DNA of 64,000 bases, taken from contig VKHL01000008.1 in assembly GCA_015146655.1 (NCBI GenBank), positions 186,001 to 250,000 on the forward strand. The letters run 5' to 3'. The notes beneath the pieces were generated by a model. The model saw nothing but the letters and a program-made list of their open reading frames with translations. It had not been told where the DNA came from and did not search any database. The stretch is from Ochromonas danica. Taxonomy: Eukaryota > Sar > Chrysophyceae > Chromulinales > Chromulinaceae. This document shows, one piece after another, positions 1-10,622 of the stretch (the first letter of the stretch is position 1; each line of letters opens with the position of its first letter). A program made the translations under genes and the position numbers.

Positions 1-258
1 GCATTTTTCAAGGACAGCATCGTCTCGTGACTTGGGCATGACGTTTGCCAAATCCGAAATCCACTTCTCGATGGAGGACTGCATTGTGCAATTGCGAAGT
101 GTCTGCTGTGGTGTTCGTCTGTCTGCCGCGTGGTTTGAAGTTGCGCCTCTGGGCCTGAGAGAGAGAGAACCGCTTCCGGGCTCCTGCCCGGGACAACCTT
201 GAGCCCAGCTCACTCTTAAATCTACACCAAAGACTTTGAAGCCAAAGAAATCGAAGGG

Positions 259-1359
259 ATGGATAACCACGACATCCACATAGAACCTCTTGTTCCAAGG
301 AGGCCCGACAGAAGAGTTCCATGGAGGATTGTTTGGAAGAAGTTGCCTGCTTACATGGTTGCTCACGAGTTCAATTTGCAACACAAGGGGTTAAATCTTG
401 CACATGTAGAGTTTATTCCAGTTCAACGAGATGAACGCTACCAGGACGATGAAGAGAGCTTGAGGAGGCTCAATGAATTCAGTAGGTTTGTGGCAGCTAT
501 TCGCCGCTCATTTTCCTTGTCCCTCAAGACTGCCGGTGCTGCTGCGGCTATTTTGGCGGAATTGGGAGACAGAAGATTGGAGCTAAGAAAGAAGTGTATT
601 CTGGGCAAGTACTATGCCCACGATTACTTCAAGAATGAGCTTTTCTCTTGGAGATTTGCGAACCTGTGTCTCTTGAATTTAGTACATGAATCTCCATTAC
701 TTGCACAGCTTTATGCGAAGAAACTCTTCGAAGCGATAGACCGTCGCATTCCCCCCTTGAAACTAATGGATGATCACAAGCACTACTTTCATTCTGAGCT
801 GAATGGCGAAGACGTGTATAAAGGGAAAGGTATTCTATTGGCTATTTATATCCGACAGCTCGGCGAAAAGGAGTTTTCTTTACGCTTTCCTGGTTTGGAT
901 AATTTTTATATCCGACAGCTCGGCGAAAAGGAGTTTTCTTTACGCTTTCCTAGTTTGGATAAGTTGAAGGAATTTATTCCCAGCGGTGAAAAAGCCATTG
1001 CTCACTTTCAAAAGCTTGACTTACCCACTGGTGGATTGGACAAGGCTATTGAAGAATTAAATACAGATGAACAGAAGAAAAATACAAAATGGGACGAATT
1101 ATTCTTCTTCGTTAAGTATTTGGACTATGCGGTTCAGCTAGTGGACAAGTGCAATGAAGTTAAAACTGCAGTGTTTTATGCCGCGACCTTTCTCTCGAAC
1201 TTCCTCAAGTGTCCACGAGGTTCTTTTGCAAGGTTGGCCGGTGACGTCAGACTGCGTGTGTGCTTCTATCACTATCTTGCCAATGTGCCATACAGCGGGC
1301 GCAAGACTAAGAATACCTTGGGCACGGAGGAACAACCACGCAAGAAGCCCCGTCATTAA
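259..1359 (+). CDS. Unknown 366-aa protein, array copy 1
   Basis: Single-exon gene starting at an ATG and ending in TAA. I do not recognise the family. The N-terminal third is basic and probably helical, including an Ala-rich stretch (AGAAAAILAEL). Residues about 195-234 are two tandem 20-residue repeats with the shared core YIRQLGEKEFSLRFP, encoded by a 60-bp direct repeat at 841-960. The C-terminus is hydrophilic and basic (KKPRH at the end), which could act in nuclear localisation. No signal peptide or membrane segment is visible. It converges on ADAT1, with about 300 bp between the stops. The same ORF recurs in units 2 and 3, and unit 3 lacks three codons. Preservation of the frame in all copies suggests a real protein, but function is unknown. 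Confidence 0.75.
   Translation: MDNHDIHIEPLVPRRPDRRVPWRIVWKKLPAYMVAHEFNLQHKGLNLAHVEFIPVQRDERYQDDEESLRRLNEFSRFVAAIRRSFSLSLKTAGAAAAILAELGDRRLELRKKCILGKYYAHDYFKNELFSWRFANLCLLNLVHESPLLAQLYAKKLFEAIDRRIPPLKLMDDHKHYFHSELNGEDVYKGKGILLAIYIRQLGEKEFSLRFPGLDNFYIRQLGEKEFSLRFPSLDKLKEFIPSGEKAIAHFQKLDLPTGGLDKAIEELNTDEQKKNTKWDELFFFVKYLDYAVQLVDKCNEVKTAVFYAATFLSNFLKCPRGSFARLAGDVRLRVCFYHYLANVPYSGRKTKNTLGTEEQPRKKPRH
841..960 (+). repeat. 60-bp direct repeat inside the 366-aa gene
   Basis: Two tandem 60-bp copies (841-900 and 901-960) differ only in a few bases at the 5' end and at one Gly/Ser codon. They add 20 in-frame residues. The same pair is present at 6021-6140 and 11205-11324, so it arose before the array expanded. 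Confidence 0.95.
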
Positions 1360-1660
1360 TCTTTGTTTTACCACTTTACAAGTATAACCACAAGTATCGA
1401 TCCTTTTTGACCACTGATGTAGTTCGATCGAACTTCACTGCTCTTGCCTTCTTTGTTTTGCTTTAATCATATTTACTTCAATGCTACTATAAAAACAATG
1501 AGAATTGTTGGCGATGCCAAGCTAATACATGTAATTCTAATTAACAACTGATCACTCATTTAAGTCCAGGACAGTACTGTACTGTGCTTGTCTATCTTCC
1601 TTCCTATCAGTTCAAGAGCAAGCAAGCATGTGTAACTCAAGGGGAACAGCAGAGTAATCG
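1360..1660. other. Convergent 3' intergenic region, unit 1
   Basis: A 301-bp A/T-rich gap between the stops of the 366-aa gene (+) and ADAT1 (-). It must hold both 3' ends. I see no gene in it. The equivalents are 6540-6840 and 11715-12015. Confidence 0.6.
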
Positions 1661-3352
1661 TCAACTGTTCTGTGGCCCACGCTTTCGAACCCAATCCCCC
1701 AGACAGGTTGCCGAGGATTTCAACTGAGCTTTAGCTGCCGCATAAGATTTGGAAGCAGCTTTCCACTGATGGAGTCCATGAAGTTCAGAAAGATGGACAA
1801 GATCAGGAGAGGAAGAGGCGATCTCTCGTATGGTCTCGAAGAAGCTCTCGGCAGACAACTGGCTGCTCTGCCCAGAGCACGTAAAGCCTGTATGGCTGTC
1901 AATTACTTCCATCGCGAAGCAATCGGCTGGCAGCCAGTCTCTGGGCAAGACGCCCTCAGGGCAGATCGATCCTCTTCCCTGAGCCTTCTCGTCTTGTTGG
2001 TCTTCTTCCCACCGCCGCGGATTCAACCAGGCCACAAAGCATCTGGCTTCATCGAATAATGCCCCACTGCGGGTAGCTTGGTCCTCGACTGGCTGGCAAA
2101 GAAGGCTTCCTTGATCAAATTTGATTTTGGAGGTGAGCATGGCGGGATGGTGTGTGACAAAGAGTGGCCCATCTCCATCATCACCATCATCTCCTTCTTC
2201 TTCCTCCTTCACAGGATATGATGAGGATGGTTCCTCTCTCTGTCGCTTCTTGTCTCTCTTGTTGCCTTTCCTCTGCTTCGTGGCTATTTGGTTGTTGTTA
2301 TTGTTGTTGTTGTTAGGAGGGAATGAGAAGTCTCTGATGCGGCAACAAAGAGCTCTGCGACAATGTGCTTCACTGAACTTCCGGCCAATCGTGAGAGAGG
2401 ACAGATAGAGAGGCTCTTGTAGAAGCAAAGACAGCAGTGCACCTTGTATACCCACTGCATTCCACAAGGCGATCTTGTCGCTGCACGTCATCACATTGCC
2501 CAAGCCACTGTGCACAGGGGCAGTGCCAGGAGGGGCGACAACCAAAGCAGTGCCAGCAGCAGCAGCAGCAGCAGCAGGTTGGCTTCTTCCACTGTTGACC
2601 TTCACCAAAGGCATCACCTCTCCTTCTGTCGTGGCGGTGGGCCAAAATGTCGGATGCGGCAGGTCGGGCAGGTCGTCTTCGGACAGCTCGACTCTCTCCA
2701 CCACACGCTTGGCCTTGGCCCACTTCTTGATGCAAGCATTGCCACATGGCTGGGAGGAGGAGTAAAGGTGCAGAGAGACGCCAGGCTTGAGGCGGTACCT
2801 CCTCCTCCTCCTGCTACTACTACTACTGCTGCTGCTACAGTCTGTCTGCAGGAAGGAAGACTGCCGCCCAGAGGCGATCGCATCGCAGCAGAACCGCAAG
2901 AAAGCCCTTCGAGCGAGCACTTCTGCGTGCATGTCTCTCAGATACCCATCTCCTCCTCCTCCTCCTCCTCCAGGGTGAGAGCTACCGTCACTATCACTGT
3001 CACTGTCGCTCTGCATCTTGCTGGCTGAGAGAGTTTTCGTGCCCACGCCCAGCCCCACCACATGCAGTCTCACCCGACCTCCTCCTCCTCCACTACATGC
3101 ACCTCCTTCGTCTTCTTCCTCTAAGTCTTGCTCTTCAATGCGCATGAGGACAGTGGCTAGCACGGTCTGCTGATAGACCAGGTCCTCTGGGCAGAGCTGG
3201 CGGAAGGTCTCGATGCTCAACGACGCCACGCGGTCTGCCCATTTACAAGATGACACGGGTCGCTCTTTCTCAGCGCTTCTCTTCAAGGTCGGGGTTGGGG
3301 TAGAGGTGGAGGTGGAGGTGGAGGCTGGTCTCTCAGTCTCATCTTCAGCCAT
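1661..3352 (-). CDS. ADAT1: tRNA-specific adenosine deaminase 1 (ADAT1/Tad1), array copy 1
   Basis: ADAT1 deaminates A37 of tRNA-Ala to inosine, using a zinc-bound deaminase core. The intronless 563-aa ORF has the expected motifs: HAEVLARRA at residues 142-150 with the catalytic Glu and zinc-binding His, QPCGNAC at about 201-207 with the second zinc ligand, and CSDKIALWN at about 290 with the third Cys, followed by the family's GIQGALLS block. Low-complexity inserts (Ser, Arg, Gly, Asn, Asp-Ser and Ala runs) make it longer than typical ADAT1 proteins of about 400-500 aa. The Ala run (residues 260-266) is encoded by the shortest CAG tract of the three copies, 8 triplets. It is divergent from the ankyrin-transporter chimera, 117 bp away, so the two probably share a promoter. 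All catalytic residues are present in each copy. Confidence 0.93.
   Translation of the reverse strand: MAEDETERPASTSTSTSTPTPTLKRSAEKERPVSSCKWADRVASLSIETFRQLCPEDLVYQQTVLATVLMRIEEQDLEEEDEGGACSGGGGGRVRLHVVGLGVGTKTLSASKMQSDSDSDSDGSSHPGGGGGGGDGYLRDMHAEVLARRAFLRFCCDAIASGRQSSFLQTDCSSSSSSSSRRRRRYRLKPGVSLHLYSSSQPCGNACIKKWAKAKRVVERVELSEDDLPDLPHPTFWPTATTEGEVMPLVKVNSGRSQPAAAAAAAGTALVVAPPGTAPVHSGLGNVMTCSDKIALWNAVGIQGALLSLLLQEPLYLSSLTIGRKFSEAHCRRALCCRIRDFSFPPNNNNNNNNQIATKQRKGNKRDKKRQREEPSSSYPVKEEEEGDDGDDGDGPLFVTHHPAMLTSKIKFDQGSLLCQPVEDQATRSGALFDEARCFVAWLNPRRWEEDQQDEKAQGRGSICPEGVLPRDWLPADCFAMEVIDSHTGFTCSGQSSQLSAESFFETIREIASSSPDLVHLSELHGLHQWKAASKSYAAAKAQLKSSATCLGDWVRKRGPQNS
2554..2577 (+). repeat. (CAG)8 microsatellite in ADAT1 copy 1
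   Basis: Eight perfect CAG triplets on the + strand, read as GCT (Ala) by ADAT1 on the minus strand. The tract is 20 triplets in unit 2 and 17 in unit 3. It is the main difference among otherwise matching copies. Confidence 0.97.
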
Positions 3353-3469
3353 CGCAATGGATTGATTGATTGTATACTATTGCTCTTTTGCGTGGGAAGA
3401 TCTGGAGATATAGAGATTTGGAGATTTGGAGCTCTAATGGTCTGGAGATCTAGGGAAGAGCTTGTGCTG
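3353..3469. promoter_or_regulatory. Divergent promoter of ADAT1 and ankyrin(-transporter), unit 1
   Basis: Only 117 bp separate the ADAT1 start (-) from the chimera start (+). The gap contains short repeats of the type GGAGAT(A/T)T. A shared bidirectional promoter is inferred from spacing alone. The same gap occurs at 8569-8685 and, before the intact ankyrin gene, at 13735-13851. Confidence 0.5.
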
Positions 3470-4807
3470 ATGGACAGATCTCAAGCTGTGGAAATGGATT
3501 TATGGGATCCTCTCCTCGACGCTGTCCTACAAGGGGAAGAAAACCTCGTTCAGCTCTATATTTCTATGGGAGCGAACCTGTCCACTCTTTGTGACCAGGA
3601 GGGGCGAGGAGTTCTGCACTGGAGCGCGGCCACTCCCTCTGGGGAGCTTCTCGTGCCGCTTCTCATTGCCAAGGGCATTGGTGCTGCGCCCATGATTGTC
3701 GCCTTCTACTTCAGATGGAAGATGCACGAGACTGATTGGGAACTAGAAGCCAAGGTAGCATTGATTCATGTTTTATCAATAACTGTTGCATTCACACGAA
3801 TCTGTCTGATTTTAGGTTATTGAACAAAAAGTGATTCACAATCACCATCTCGAAGGTCATCAACACACGCACTTGTCCCCCGTAGTGCAATACTTCAAAG
3901 AAGGATATTATTTCATCAAAGAAACTGTCTACCAGCATCGCTGGAGATTACTTGGAACGGCGGGAGCTTGGTTTATTCTTGATGTGGCGTTCTATGCCAA
4001 CAGCTTGTTTTCAGGACAAGTGACAACATCCCTGGGAGTAGCGAAAACCCCTCAAGGCGAGGCATTAGCATCGCTGTTTTTACAATTGATTGCTCTGCCT
4101 GGATATATTTGCACGATCTTCTTCATTGAGAAAATCGGCATAATCAGACTTCAATTGATGGGATTTTTTGCAACGGGCGTTTTCTGCATTATTATTGGTG
4201 GTGCCCAGCCGGACCTGGTGAATGTAAGTTTGCAACACAGCAAAGTCAATTCTTTGTCTCATTTCCCATTGTTGCAATAGCTCCCGGCCCTTTACATCAT
4301 TCTCTATGGACTAACGTTCTTCTTTCAGGTAAGAGTTTGGTTAGAATTGGCTAGATGCTGTTTAACACTAAATCACTGTTGGGATGATGGTGTTGCTATT
4401 GACAGAACTTCGGTGCCAATGCTACTACCTATATTGTGCCCTCCTTGGCCTATCCAACGTCTCAACGATCTACCTGTCATGGTATGTCGGCTGCAGCAGG
4501 GAAGTTGGGTGCTATTCTGGGCGCAGAGACCTTTCTCTATATTGCCGACTGCTATTGTCATGGTGATGTTTGTGGGAAAAATGCCGACAAAGAACTGGTG
4601 AATCGCGGTTTGCGAGTAACATTCTTCGTATGCGGTGCTATCGCGTGGAGTGGGCTTGGTTGGACTTACGTATTCTTACCTGAAGATGTAGTTCAAGGAG
4701 AGCATACCACAAGTTATGAAGCACTCGAGTCTACAAAAACAGAAGCCGAAAATAAACAGACTAACAACGAAACTCTTGCTATCGAAATGAAAACTTTGGA
4801 AGTGTGA
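3470..4807 (+). CDS. Chimeric ankyrin-phosphate transporter (C-terminal half), copy 1
   Basis: Four exons: 3470-3754, 3816-4223, 4281-4328 and 4406-4807, all with GT-AG introns and matching phases, giving 380 aa. Residues 1-69 are identical to the start of the intact ankyrin protein at 13852. Residue 70 onward is the C-terminal half of a PHO84-type MFS phosphate transporter. The piece begins at the end of helix 6 and the cytosolic motif KMHET, then helices 7-12, including [13 protein letters not shown] and [13 protein letters not shown]. These match [13 protein letters not shown] and [13 protein letters not shown] of the intact transporter at 57248. The join falls exactly on a codon boundary after Gly69. 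A six-helix half is unlikely to transport phosphate by itself. It could make a stable membrane protein or be a non-functional by-product of duplication. It should be driven by the ankyrin promoter. Confidence 0.82.
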
Positions 4808-5438
4808 GTATACCTACCTGAGCTCAAGAATGTGGAGGAGACTCCGTGGGGGTCTGGTAGGACTTCTATTGCTATTTGGCTCTGTTCTTGGGCTAAACGG
4901 CGATTGGACAATGACGAGCCATTTCATTTTTTGTTTTTTTGTATTCCTATTCCTAATTTGTTTTCCTAATACCCATTGGAGATGGATTTTGTGTGGACTA
5001 GACAGACTTTTTGTACTTGCTACTTTTGCCCAACAGTCCTTTTGAAAGTTACTACTGGTGGTGATTGTAATTTTAAATTCAAAACTGATCAAAAGTTGGC
5101 TTCCCAGCTGAATGATGTTAATGATATCCCAGCGGGGAGCTGTTTAACGCATTTTTCAAGGACAGCATCGTCTCGTGACTTGGGCATGACGTTTGCCAAA
5201 TCCGAAATCCACTTCTCGATGGAGGACTGCATTGTGCAATTGCGAAGTGTCTGCTGTGGTGTTCGTCTGTCTGCCGCGTGGTTTGAAGTTGCGCCTCTGG
5301 GCCTGAGAGGTGGTTTGAAGTTGCGCCTCTGGGCCTGAGAGAGAGAGAACCGCTTCCGGGCTCCTGCCCGGGACAACCTTGAGCCCAGCTCACTCTTAAA
5401 TCTACACCAAAGACTTTGAAGCCAAAGAAATCGAAGGG
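4808..5438. other. Spacer between chimera and 366-aa gene, copy 2
   Basis: About 630 bp holding the 3' end of the transporter-derived gene and the promoter of the 366-aa gene. It includes the 32-bp tandem duplication unique to unit 2 and a short GA run. Reverse-strand ORFs here lack any recognisable protein feature, and I treat them as chance. Confidence 0.5.
5281..5340 (+). repeat. 32-bp tandem duplication unique to unit 2
   Basis: A 32-bp segment beginning TGGTTTGAAG and ending CCTGAGAGG is present twice in a row here but once in units 1 and 3. It lies about 100 bp upstream of the 366-aa gene in its presumed promoter. Confidence 0.93.
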
Positions 5439-6539
5439 ATGGATAACCACGACATCCACATAGAACCTCTTGTTCCAAGGAGGCCCGACAGAAGAGTTCC
5501 ATGGAGGATTGTTTGGAAGAAGTTGCCTGCTTACATGGTTGCTCACGAGTTCAATTTGCAACACAAGGGGTTAAATCTTGCACATGTAGAGTTTATTCCA
5601 GTTCAACGAGATGAACGCTACCAGGACGATGAAGAGAGCTTGAGGAGGCTCAATGAATTCAGTAGGTTTGTGGCAGCTATTCGCCGCTCATTTTCCTTGT
5701 CCCTCAAGACTGCCGGTGCTGCTGCGGCTATTTTGGCGGAATTGGGAGACAGAAGATTGGAGCTAAGAAAGAAGTGTATTCTGGGCAAGTACTATGCCCA
5801 CGATTACTTCAAGAATGAGCTTTTCTCTTGGAGATTTGCGAACCTGTGTCTCTTGAATTTAGTACATGAATCTCCATTACTTGCACAGCTTTATGCGAAG
5901 AAACTCTTCGAAGCGATAGACCGTCGCATTCCCCCCTTGAAACTAATGGATGATCACAAGCACTACTTTCATTCTGAGCTGAATGGCGAAGACGTGTATA
6001 AAGGGAAAGGTATTCTATTGGCTATTTATATCCGACAGCTCGGCGAAAAGGAGTTTTCTTTACGCTTTCCTGGTTTGGATAATTTTTATATCCGACAGCT
6101 CGGCGAAAAGGAGTTTTCTTTACGCTTTCCTAGTTTGGATAAGTTGAAGGAATTTATTCCCAGCGGTGAAAAAGCCATTGCTCACTTTCAAAAGCTTGAC
6201 TTACCCACTGGTGGATTGGACAAGGCTATTGAAGAATTAAATACAGATGAACAGAAGAAAAATACAAAATGGGACGAATTATTCTTCTTCGTTAAGTATT
6301 TGGACTATGCGGTTCAGCTAGTGGACAAGTGCAATGAAGTTAAAACTGCAGTGTTTTATGCCGCGACCTTTCTCTCGAACTTCCTCAAGTGTCCACGAGG
6401 TTCTTTTGCAAGGTTGGCCGGTGACGTCAGACTGCGTGTGTGCTTCTATCACTATCTTGCCAATGTGCCATACAGCGGGCGCAAGACTAAGAATACCTTG
6501 GGCACGGAGGAACAACCACGCAAGAAGCCCCGTCATTAA
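5439..6539 (+). CDS. Unknown 366-aa protein, array copy 2
   Basis: The predicted protein is identical over all 366 residues to copy 1, including the internal 20-residue repeat pair (encoded at 6021-6140) and the basic C-terminus. The only change near it is the 32-bp duplication upstream. I do not recognise the family. No domain, membrane helix or signal peptide is visible. Its stop faces the ADAT1 stop about 300 bp away. Confidence 0.75.
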   Translation: MDNHDIHIEPLVPRRPDRRVPWRIVWKKLPAYMVAHEFNLQHKGLNLAHVEFIPVQRDERYQDDEESLRRLNEFSRFVAAIRRSFSLSLKTAGAAAAILAELGDRRLELRKKCILGKYYAHDYFKNELFSWRFANLCLLNLVHESPLLAQLYAKKLFEAIDRRIPPLKLMDDHKHYFHSELNGEDVYKGKGILLAIYIRQLGEKEFSLRFPGLDNFYIRQLGEKEFSLRFPSLDKLKEFIPSGEKAIAHFQKLDLPTGGLDKAIEELNTDEQKKNTKWDELFFFVKYLDYAVQLVDKCNEVKTAVFYAATFLSNFLKCPRGSFARLAGDVRLRVCFYHYLANVPYSGRKTKNTLGTEEQPRKKPRH

Positions 6540-6840
6540 TCTTTGTTTTACCACTTTACAAGTATAACCACAAGTATCGATCCTTTTTGACCACTGATGT
6601 AGTTCGATCGAACTTCACTGCTCTTGCCTTCTTTGTTTTGCTTTAATCATATTTACTTCAATGCTACTATAAAAACAATGAGAATTGTTGGCGATGCCAA
6701 GCTAATACATGTAATTCTAATTAACAACTGATCACTCATTTAAGTCCAGGACAGTACTGTACTGTGCTTGTCTATCTTCCTTCCTATCAGTTCAAGAGCA
6801 AGCAAGCATGTGTAACTCAAGGGGAACAGCAGAGTAATCG

Positions 6841-7732
6841 TCAACTGTTCTGTGGCCCACGCTTTCGAACCCAATCCCCCAGACAGGTTGCCGAGGATTT
6901 CAACTGAGCTTTAGCTGCCGCATAAGATTTGGAAGCAGCTTTCCACTGATGGAGTCCATGAAGTTCAGAAAGATGGACAAGATCAGGAGAGGAAGAGGCG
7001 ATCTCTCGTATGGTCTCGAAGAAGCTCTCGGCAGACAACTGGCTGCTCTGCCCAGAGCACGTAAAGCCTGTATGGCTGTCAATTACTTCCATCGCGAAGC
7101 AATCGGCTGGCAGCCAGTCTCTGGGCAAGACGCCCTCAGGGCAGATCGATCCTCTTCCCTGAGCCTTCTCGTCTTGTTGGTCTTCTTCCCACCGCCGCGG
7201 ATTCAACCAGGCCACAAAGCATCTGGCTTCATCGAATAATGCCCCACTGCGGGTAGCTTGGTCCTCGACTGGCTGGCAAAGAAGGCTTCCTTGATCAAAT
7301 TTGATTTTGGAGGTGAGCATGGCGGGATGGTGTGTGACAAAGAGTGGCCCATCTCCATCATCACCATCATCTCCTTCTTCTTCCTCCTTCACAGGATATG
7401 ATGAGGATGGTTCCTCTCTCTGTCGCTTCTTGTCTCTCTTGTTGCCTTTCCTCTGCTTCGTGGCTATTTGGTTGTTGTTATTGTTGTTGTTGTTAGGAGG
7501 GAATGAGAAGTCTCTGATGCGGCAACAAAGAGCTCTGCGACAATGTGCTTCACTGAACTTCCGGCCAATCGTGAGAGAGGACAGATAGAGAGGCTCTTGT
7601 AGAAGCAAAGACAGCAGTGCACCTTGTATACCCACTGCATTCCACAAGGCGATCTTGTCGCTGCACGTCATCACATTGCCCAAGCCACTGTGCACAGGGG
7701 CAGTGCCAGGAGGGGCGACAACCAAAGCAGTG

Positions 7733-7794
<62 letters not shown>

Positions 7795-8568
7795 TTGGCT
7801 TCTTCCACTGTTGACCTTCACCAAAGGCATCACCTCTCCTTCTGTCGTGGCGGTGGGCCAAAATGTCGGATGCGGCAGGTCGGGCAGGTCGTCTTCGGAC
7901 AGCTCGACTCTCTCCACCACACGCTTGGCCTTGGCCCACTTCTTGATGCAAGCATTGCCACATGGCTGGGAGGAGGAGTAAAGGTGCAGAGAGACGCCAG
8001 GCTTGAGGCGGTACCTCCTCCTCCTCCTGCTACTACTACTACTGCTGCTGCTACAGTCTGTCTGCAGGAAGGAAGACTGCCGCCCAGAGGCGATCGCATC
8101 GCAGCAGAACCGCAAGAAAGCCCTTCGAGCGAGCACTTCTGCGTGCATGTCTCTCAGATACCCATCTCCTCCTCCTCCTCCTCCTCCAGGGTGAGAGCTA
8201 CCGTCACTATCACTGTCACTGTCGCTCTGCATCTTGCTGGCTGAGAGAGTTTTCGTGCCCACGCCCAGCCCCACCACATGCAGTCTCACCCGACCTCCTC
8301 CTCCTCCACTACATGCACCTCCTTCGTCTTCTTCCTCTAAGTCTTGCTCTTCAATGCGCATGAGGACAGTGGCTAGCACGGTCTGCTGATAGACCAGGTC
8401 CTCTGGGCAGAGCTGGCGGAAGGTCTCGATGCTCAACGACGCCACGCGGTCTGCCCATTTACAAGATGACACGGGTCGCTCTTTCTCAGCGCTTCTCTTC
8501 AAGGTCGGGGTTGGGGTAGAGGTGGAGGTGGAGGTGGAGGCTGGTCTCTCAGTCTCATCTTCAGCCAT
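6841..8568 (-). CDS. ADAT1: tRNA-specific adenosine deaminase 1 (ADAT1), array copy 2
   Basis: Intronless 575-aa ORF, the same as copy 1 except that the Ala run has 12 more residues (19 Ala, from 20 CAG triplets). All zinc and catalytic motifs are intact (HAEVLARRA, QPCGNAC, CSDKIALWN). The longer Ala run lies between the second and third zinc ligands, so it is probably an exposed loop. Length variation of this size in coding sequence, with the rest invariant, indicates replication slippage after duplication. It is divergent from the chimera at 8686. Confidence 0.92.
7734..7793 (+). repeat. (CAG)20 microsatellite in ADAT1 copy 2
   Basis: Twenty perfect CAG triplets, the longest of the three copies. 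They are read as poly-Ala (GCT) on the minus strand. Confidence 0.97.
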
Positions 8569-8685
8569 CGCAATGGATTGATTGATTGTATACTATTGCT
8601 CTTTTGCGTGGGAAGATCTGGAGATATAGAGATTTGGAGATTTGGAGCTCTAATGGTCTGGAGATCTAGGGAAGAGCTTGTGCTG

Positions 8686-10023
8686 ATGGACAGATCTCAA
8701 GCTGTGGAAATGGATTTATGGGATCCTCTCCTCGACGCTGTCCTACAAGGGGAAGAAAACCTCGTTCAGCTCTATATTTCTATGGGAGCGAACCTGTCCA
8801 CTCTTTGTGACCAGGAGGGGCGAGGAGTTCTGCACTGGAGCGCGGCCACTCCCTCTGGGGAGCTTCTCGTGCCGCTTCTCATTGCCAAGGGCATTGGTGC
8901 TGCGCCCATGATTGTCGCCTTCTACTTCAGATGGAAGATGCACGAGACTGATTGGGAACTAGAAGCCAAGGTAGCATTGATTCATGTTTTATCAATAACT
9001 GTTGCATTCACACGAATCTGTCTGATTTTAGGTTATTGAACAAAAAGTGATTCACAATCACCATCTCGAAGGTCATCAACACACGCACTTGTCCCCCGTA
9101 GTGCAATACTTCAAAGAAGGATATTATTTCATCAAAGAAACTGTCTACCAGCATCGCTGGAGATTACTTGGAACGGCGGGAGCTTGGTTTATTCTTGATG
9201 TGGCGTTCTATGCCAACAGCTTGTTTTCAGGACAAGTGACAACATCCCTGGGAGTAGCGAAAACCCCTCAAGGCGAGGCATTAGCATCGCTGTTTTTACA
9301 ATTGATTGCTCTGCCTGGATATATTTGCACGATCTTCTTCATTGAGAAAATCGGCATAATCAGACTTCAATTGATGGGATTTTTTGCAACGGGCGTTTTC
9401 TGCATTATTATTGGTGGTGCCCAGCCGGACCTGGTGAATGTAAGTTTGCAACACAGCAAAGTCAATTCTTTGTCTCATTTCCCATTGTTGCAATAGCTCC
9501 CGGCCCTTTACATCATTCTCTATGGACTAACGTTCTTCTTTCAGGTAAGAGTTTGGTTAGAATTGGCTAGATGCTGTTTAACACTAAATCACTGTTGGGA
9601 TGATGGTGTTGCTATTGACAGAACTTCGGTGCCAATGCTACTACCTATATTGTGCCCTCCTTGGCCTATCCAACGTCTCAACGATCTACCTGTCATGGTA
9701 TGTCGGCTGCAGCAGGGAAGTTGGGTGCTATTCTGGGCGCAGAGACCTTTCTCTATATTGCCGACTGCTATTGTCATGGTGATGTTTGTGGGAAAAATGC
9801 CGACAAAGAACTGGTGAATCGCGGTTTGCGAGTAACATTCTTCGTATGCGGTGCTATCGCGTGGAGTGGGCTTGGTTGGACTTACGTATTCTTACCTGAA
9901 GATGTAGTTCAAGGAGAGCATACCACAAGTTATGAAGCACTCGAGTCTACAAAAACAGAAGCCGAAAATAAACAGACTAACAACGAAACTCTTGCTATCG
10001 AAATGAAAACTTTGGAAGTGTGA
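8686..10023 (+). CDS. Chimeric ankyrin-phosphate transporter (C-terminal half), copy 2
   Basis: Second copy of the in-frame chimera. Exons are 8686-8970, 9032-9439, 9497-9544 and 9622-10023, giving the same 380-aa product: 69 ankyrin-protein residues followed by transporter helices 7-12. The protein and splice sites match copy 1. Two intact copies of a chimeric ORF with working-looking splice sites show that no disabling change has built up since the duplication. That may reflect youth rather than selection. Confidence 0.82.
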
Positions 10024-10622
10024 GTATACCTACCTGAGCTCAAGAATGTGGAGGAGACTCCGTGGGGGTCTGGTAGGACTTCTATTGCTATTTGGCTCTG
10101 TTCTTGGGCTAAACGGCGATTGGACAATGACGAGCCATTTCATTTTTTGTTTTTTTGTATTCCTATTCCTAATTTGTTTTCCTAATACCCATTGGAGATG
10201 GATTTTGTGTGGACTAGACAGACTTTTTGTACTTGCTACTTTTGCCCAACAGTCCTTTTGAAAGTTACTACTGGTGGTGATTGTAATTTTAAATTCAAAA
10301 CTGATCAAAAGTTGGCTTCCCAGCTGAATGATGTTAATGATATCCCAGCGGGGAGCTGTTTAACGCATTTTTCAAGGACAGCATCGTCTCGTGACTTGGG
10401 CATGACGTTTGCCAAATCCGAAATCCACTTCTCGATGGAGGACTGCATTGTGCAATTGCGAAGTGTCTGCTGTGGTGTTCGTCTGTCTGCCGCGTGGTTT
10501 GAAGTTGCGCCTCTGGGCCTGAGAGAGAGAGAACCGCTTCCGGGCTCCTGCCCGGGACAACCTTGAGCCCAGCTCACTCTTAAATCTACACCAAAGACTT
10601 TGAAGCCAAAGAAATCGAAGGG
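10024..10622. other. Spacer between chimera and 366-aa gene, copy 3
   Basis: About 600 bp equivalent to 4808-5438 but without the 32-bp duplication. It contains the presumed promoter of the 366-aa gene. No gene seen. Confidence 0.5.

Larger units (their letters stand above)
1..3676. repeat. Tandem array unit 1 (left part outside window)
   Basis: This is the right-hand part of the first visible unit. Base 1 corresponds to base 5149 in unit 2 and base 10365 in unit 3. It carries the unknown 366-aa gene, ADAT1 and the first 69 codons of the ankyrin gene, and ends at the junction after base 3676. Against unit 2 I see only two length changes: it lacks the 32-bp duplication found there and has 8 rather than 20 CAG triplets in ADAT1. 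The predicted proteins are otherwise identical, so the array is young or kept uniform by conversion. Confidence 0.93.
3677..8892. repeat. Tandem array unit 2 (complete, 5216 bp)
   Basis: Unit bounded by two identical ankyrin::transporter junctions. Content: transporter C-terminal half (+), spacer, 366-aa gene (+), ADAT1 (-), ankyrin 5' part (+). Compared with unit 3 it is longer by 32 bp (local duplication at about 5281-5340), 9 bp (in the 366-aa gene) and 9 bp (three CAG triplets). These three differences account for the whole length difference. Confidence 0.95.

Noticed and set aside
8-322. 104-aa reverse-strand ORF recurring in each array unit and overlapping the 366-aa gene start
   Set aside because: Its length and frame change with the 32-bp duplication in unit 2 and it has no protein-like motif. 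It is an antisense shadow of promoter plus the 366-aa gene.
7550-8244. ORFs with long poly-Cys, poly-Gln and poly-Ser runs over the CAG tract
   Set aside because: These are other frames of the ADAT1 CAG repeat, not genes.
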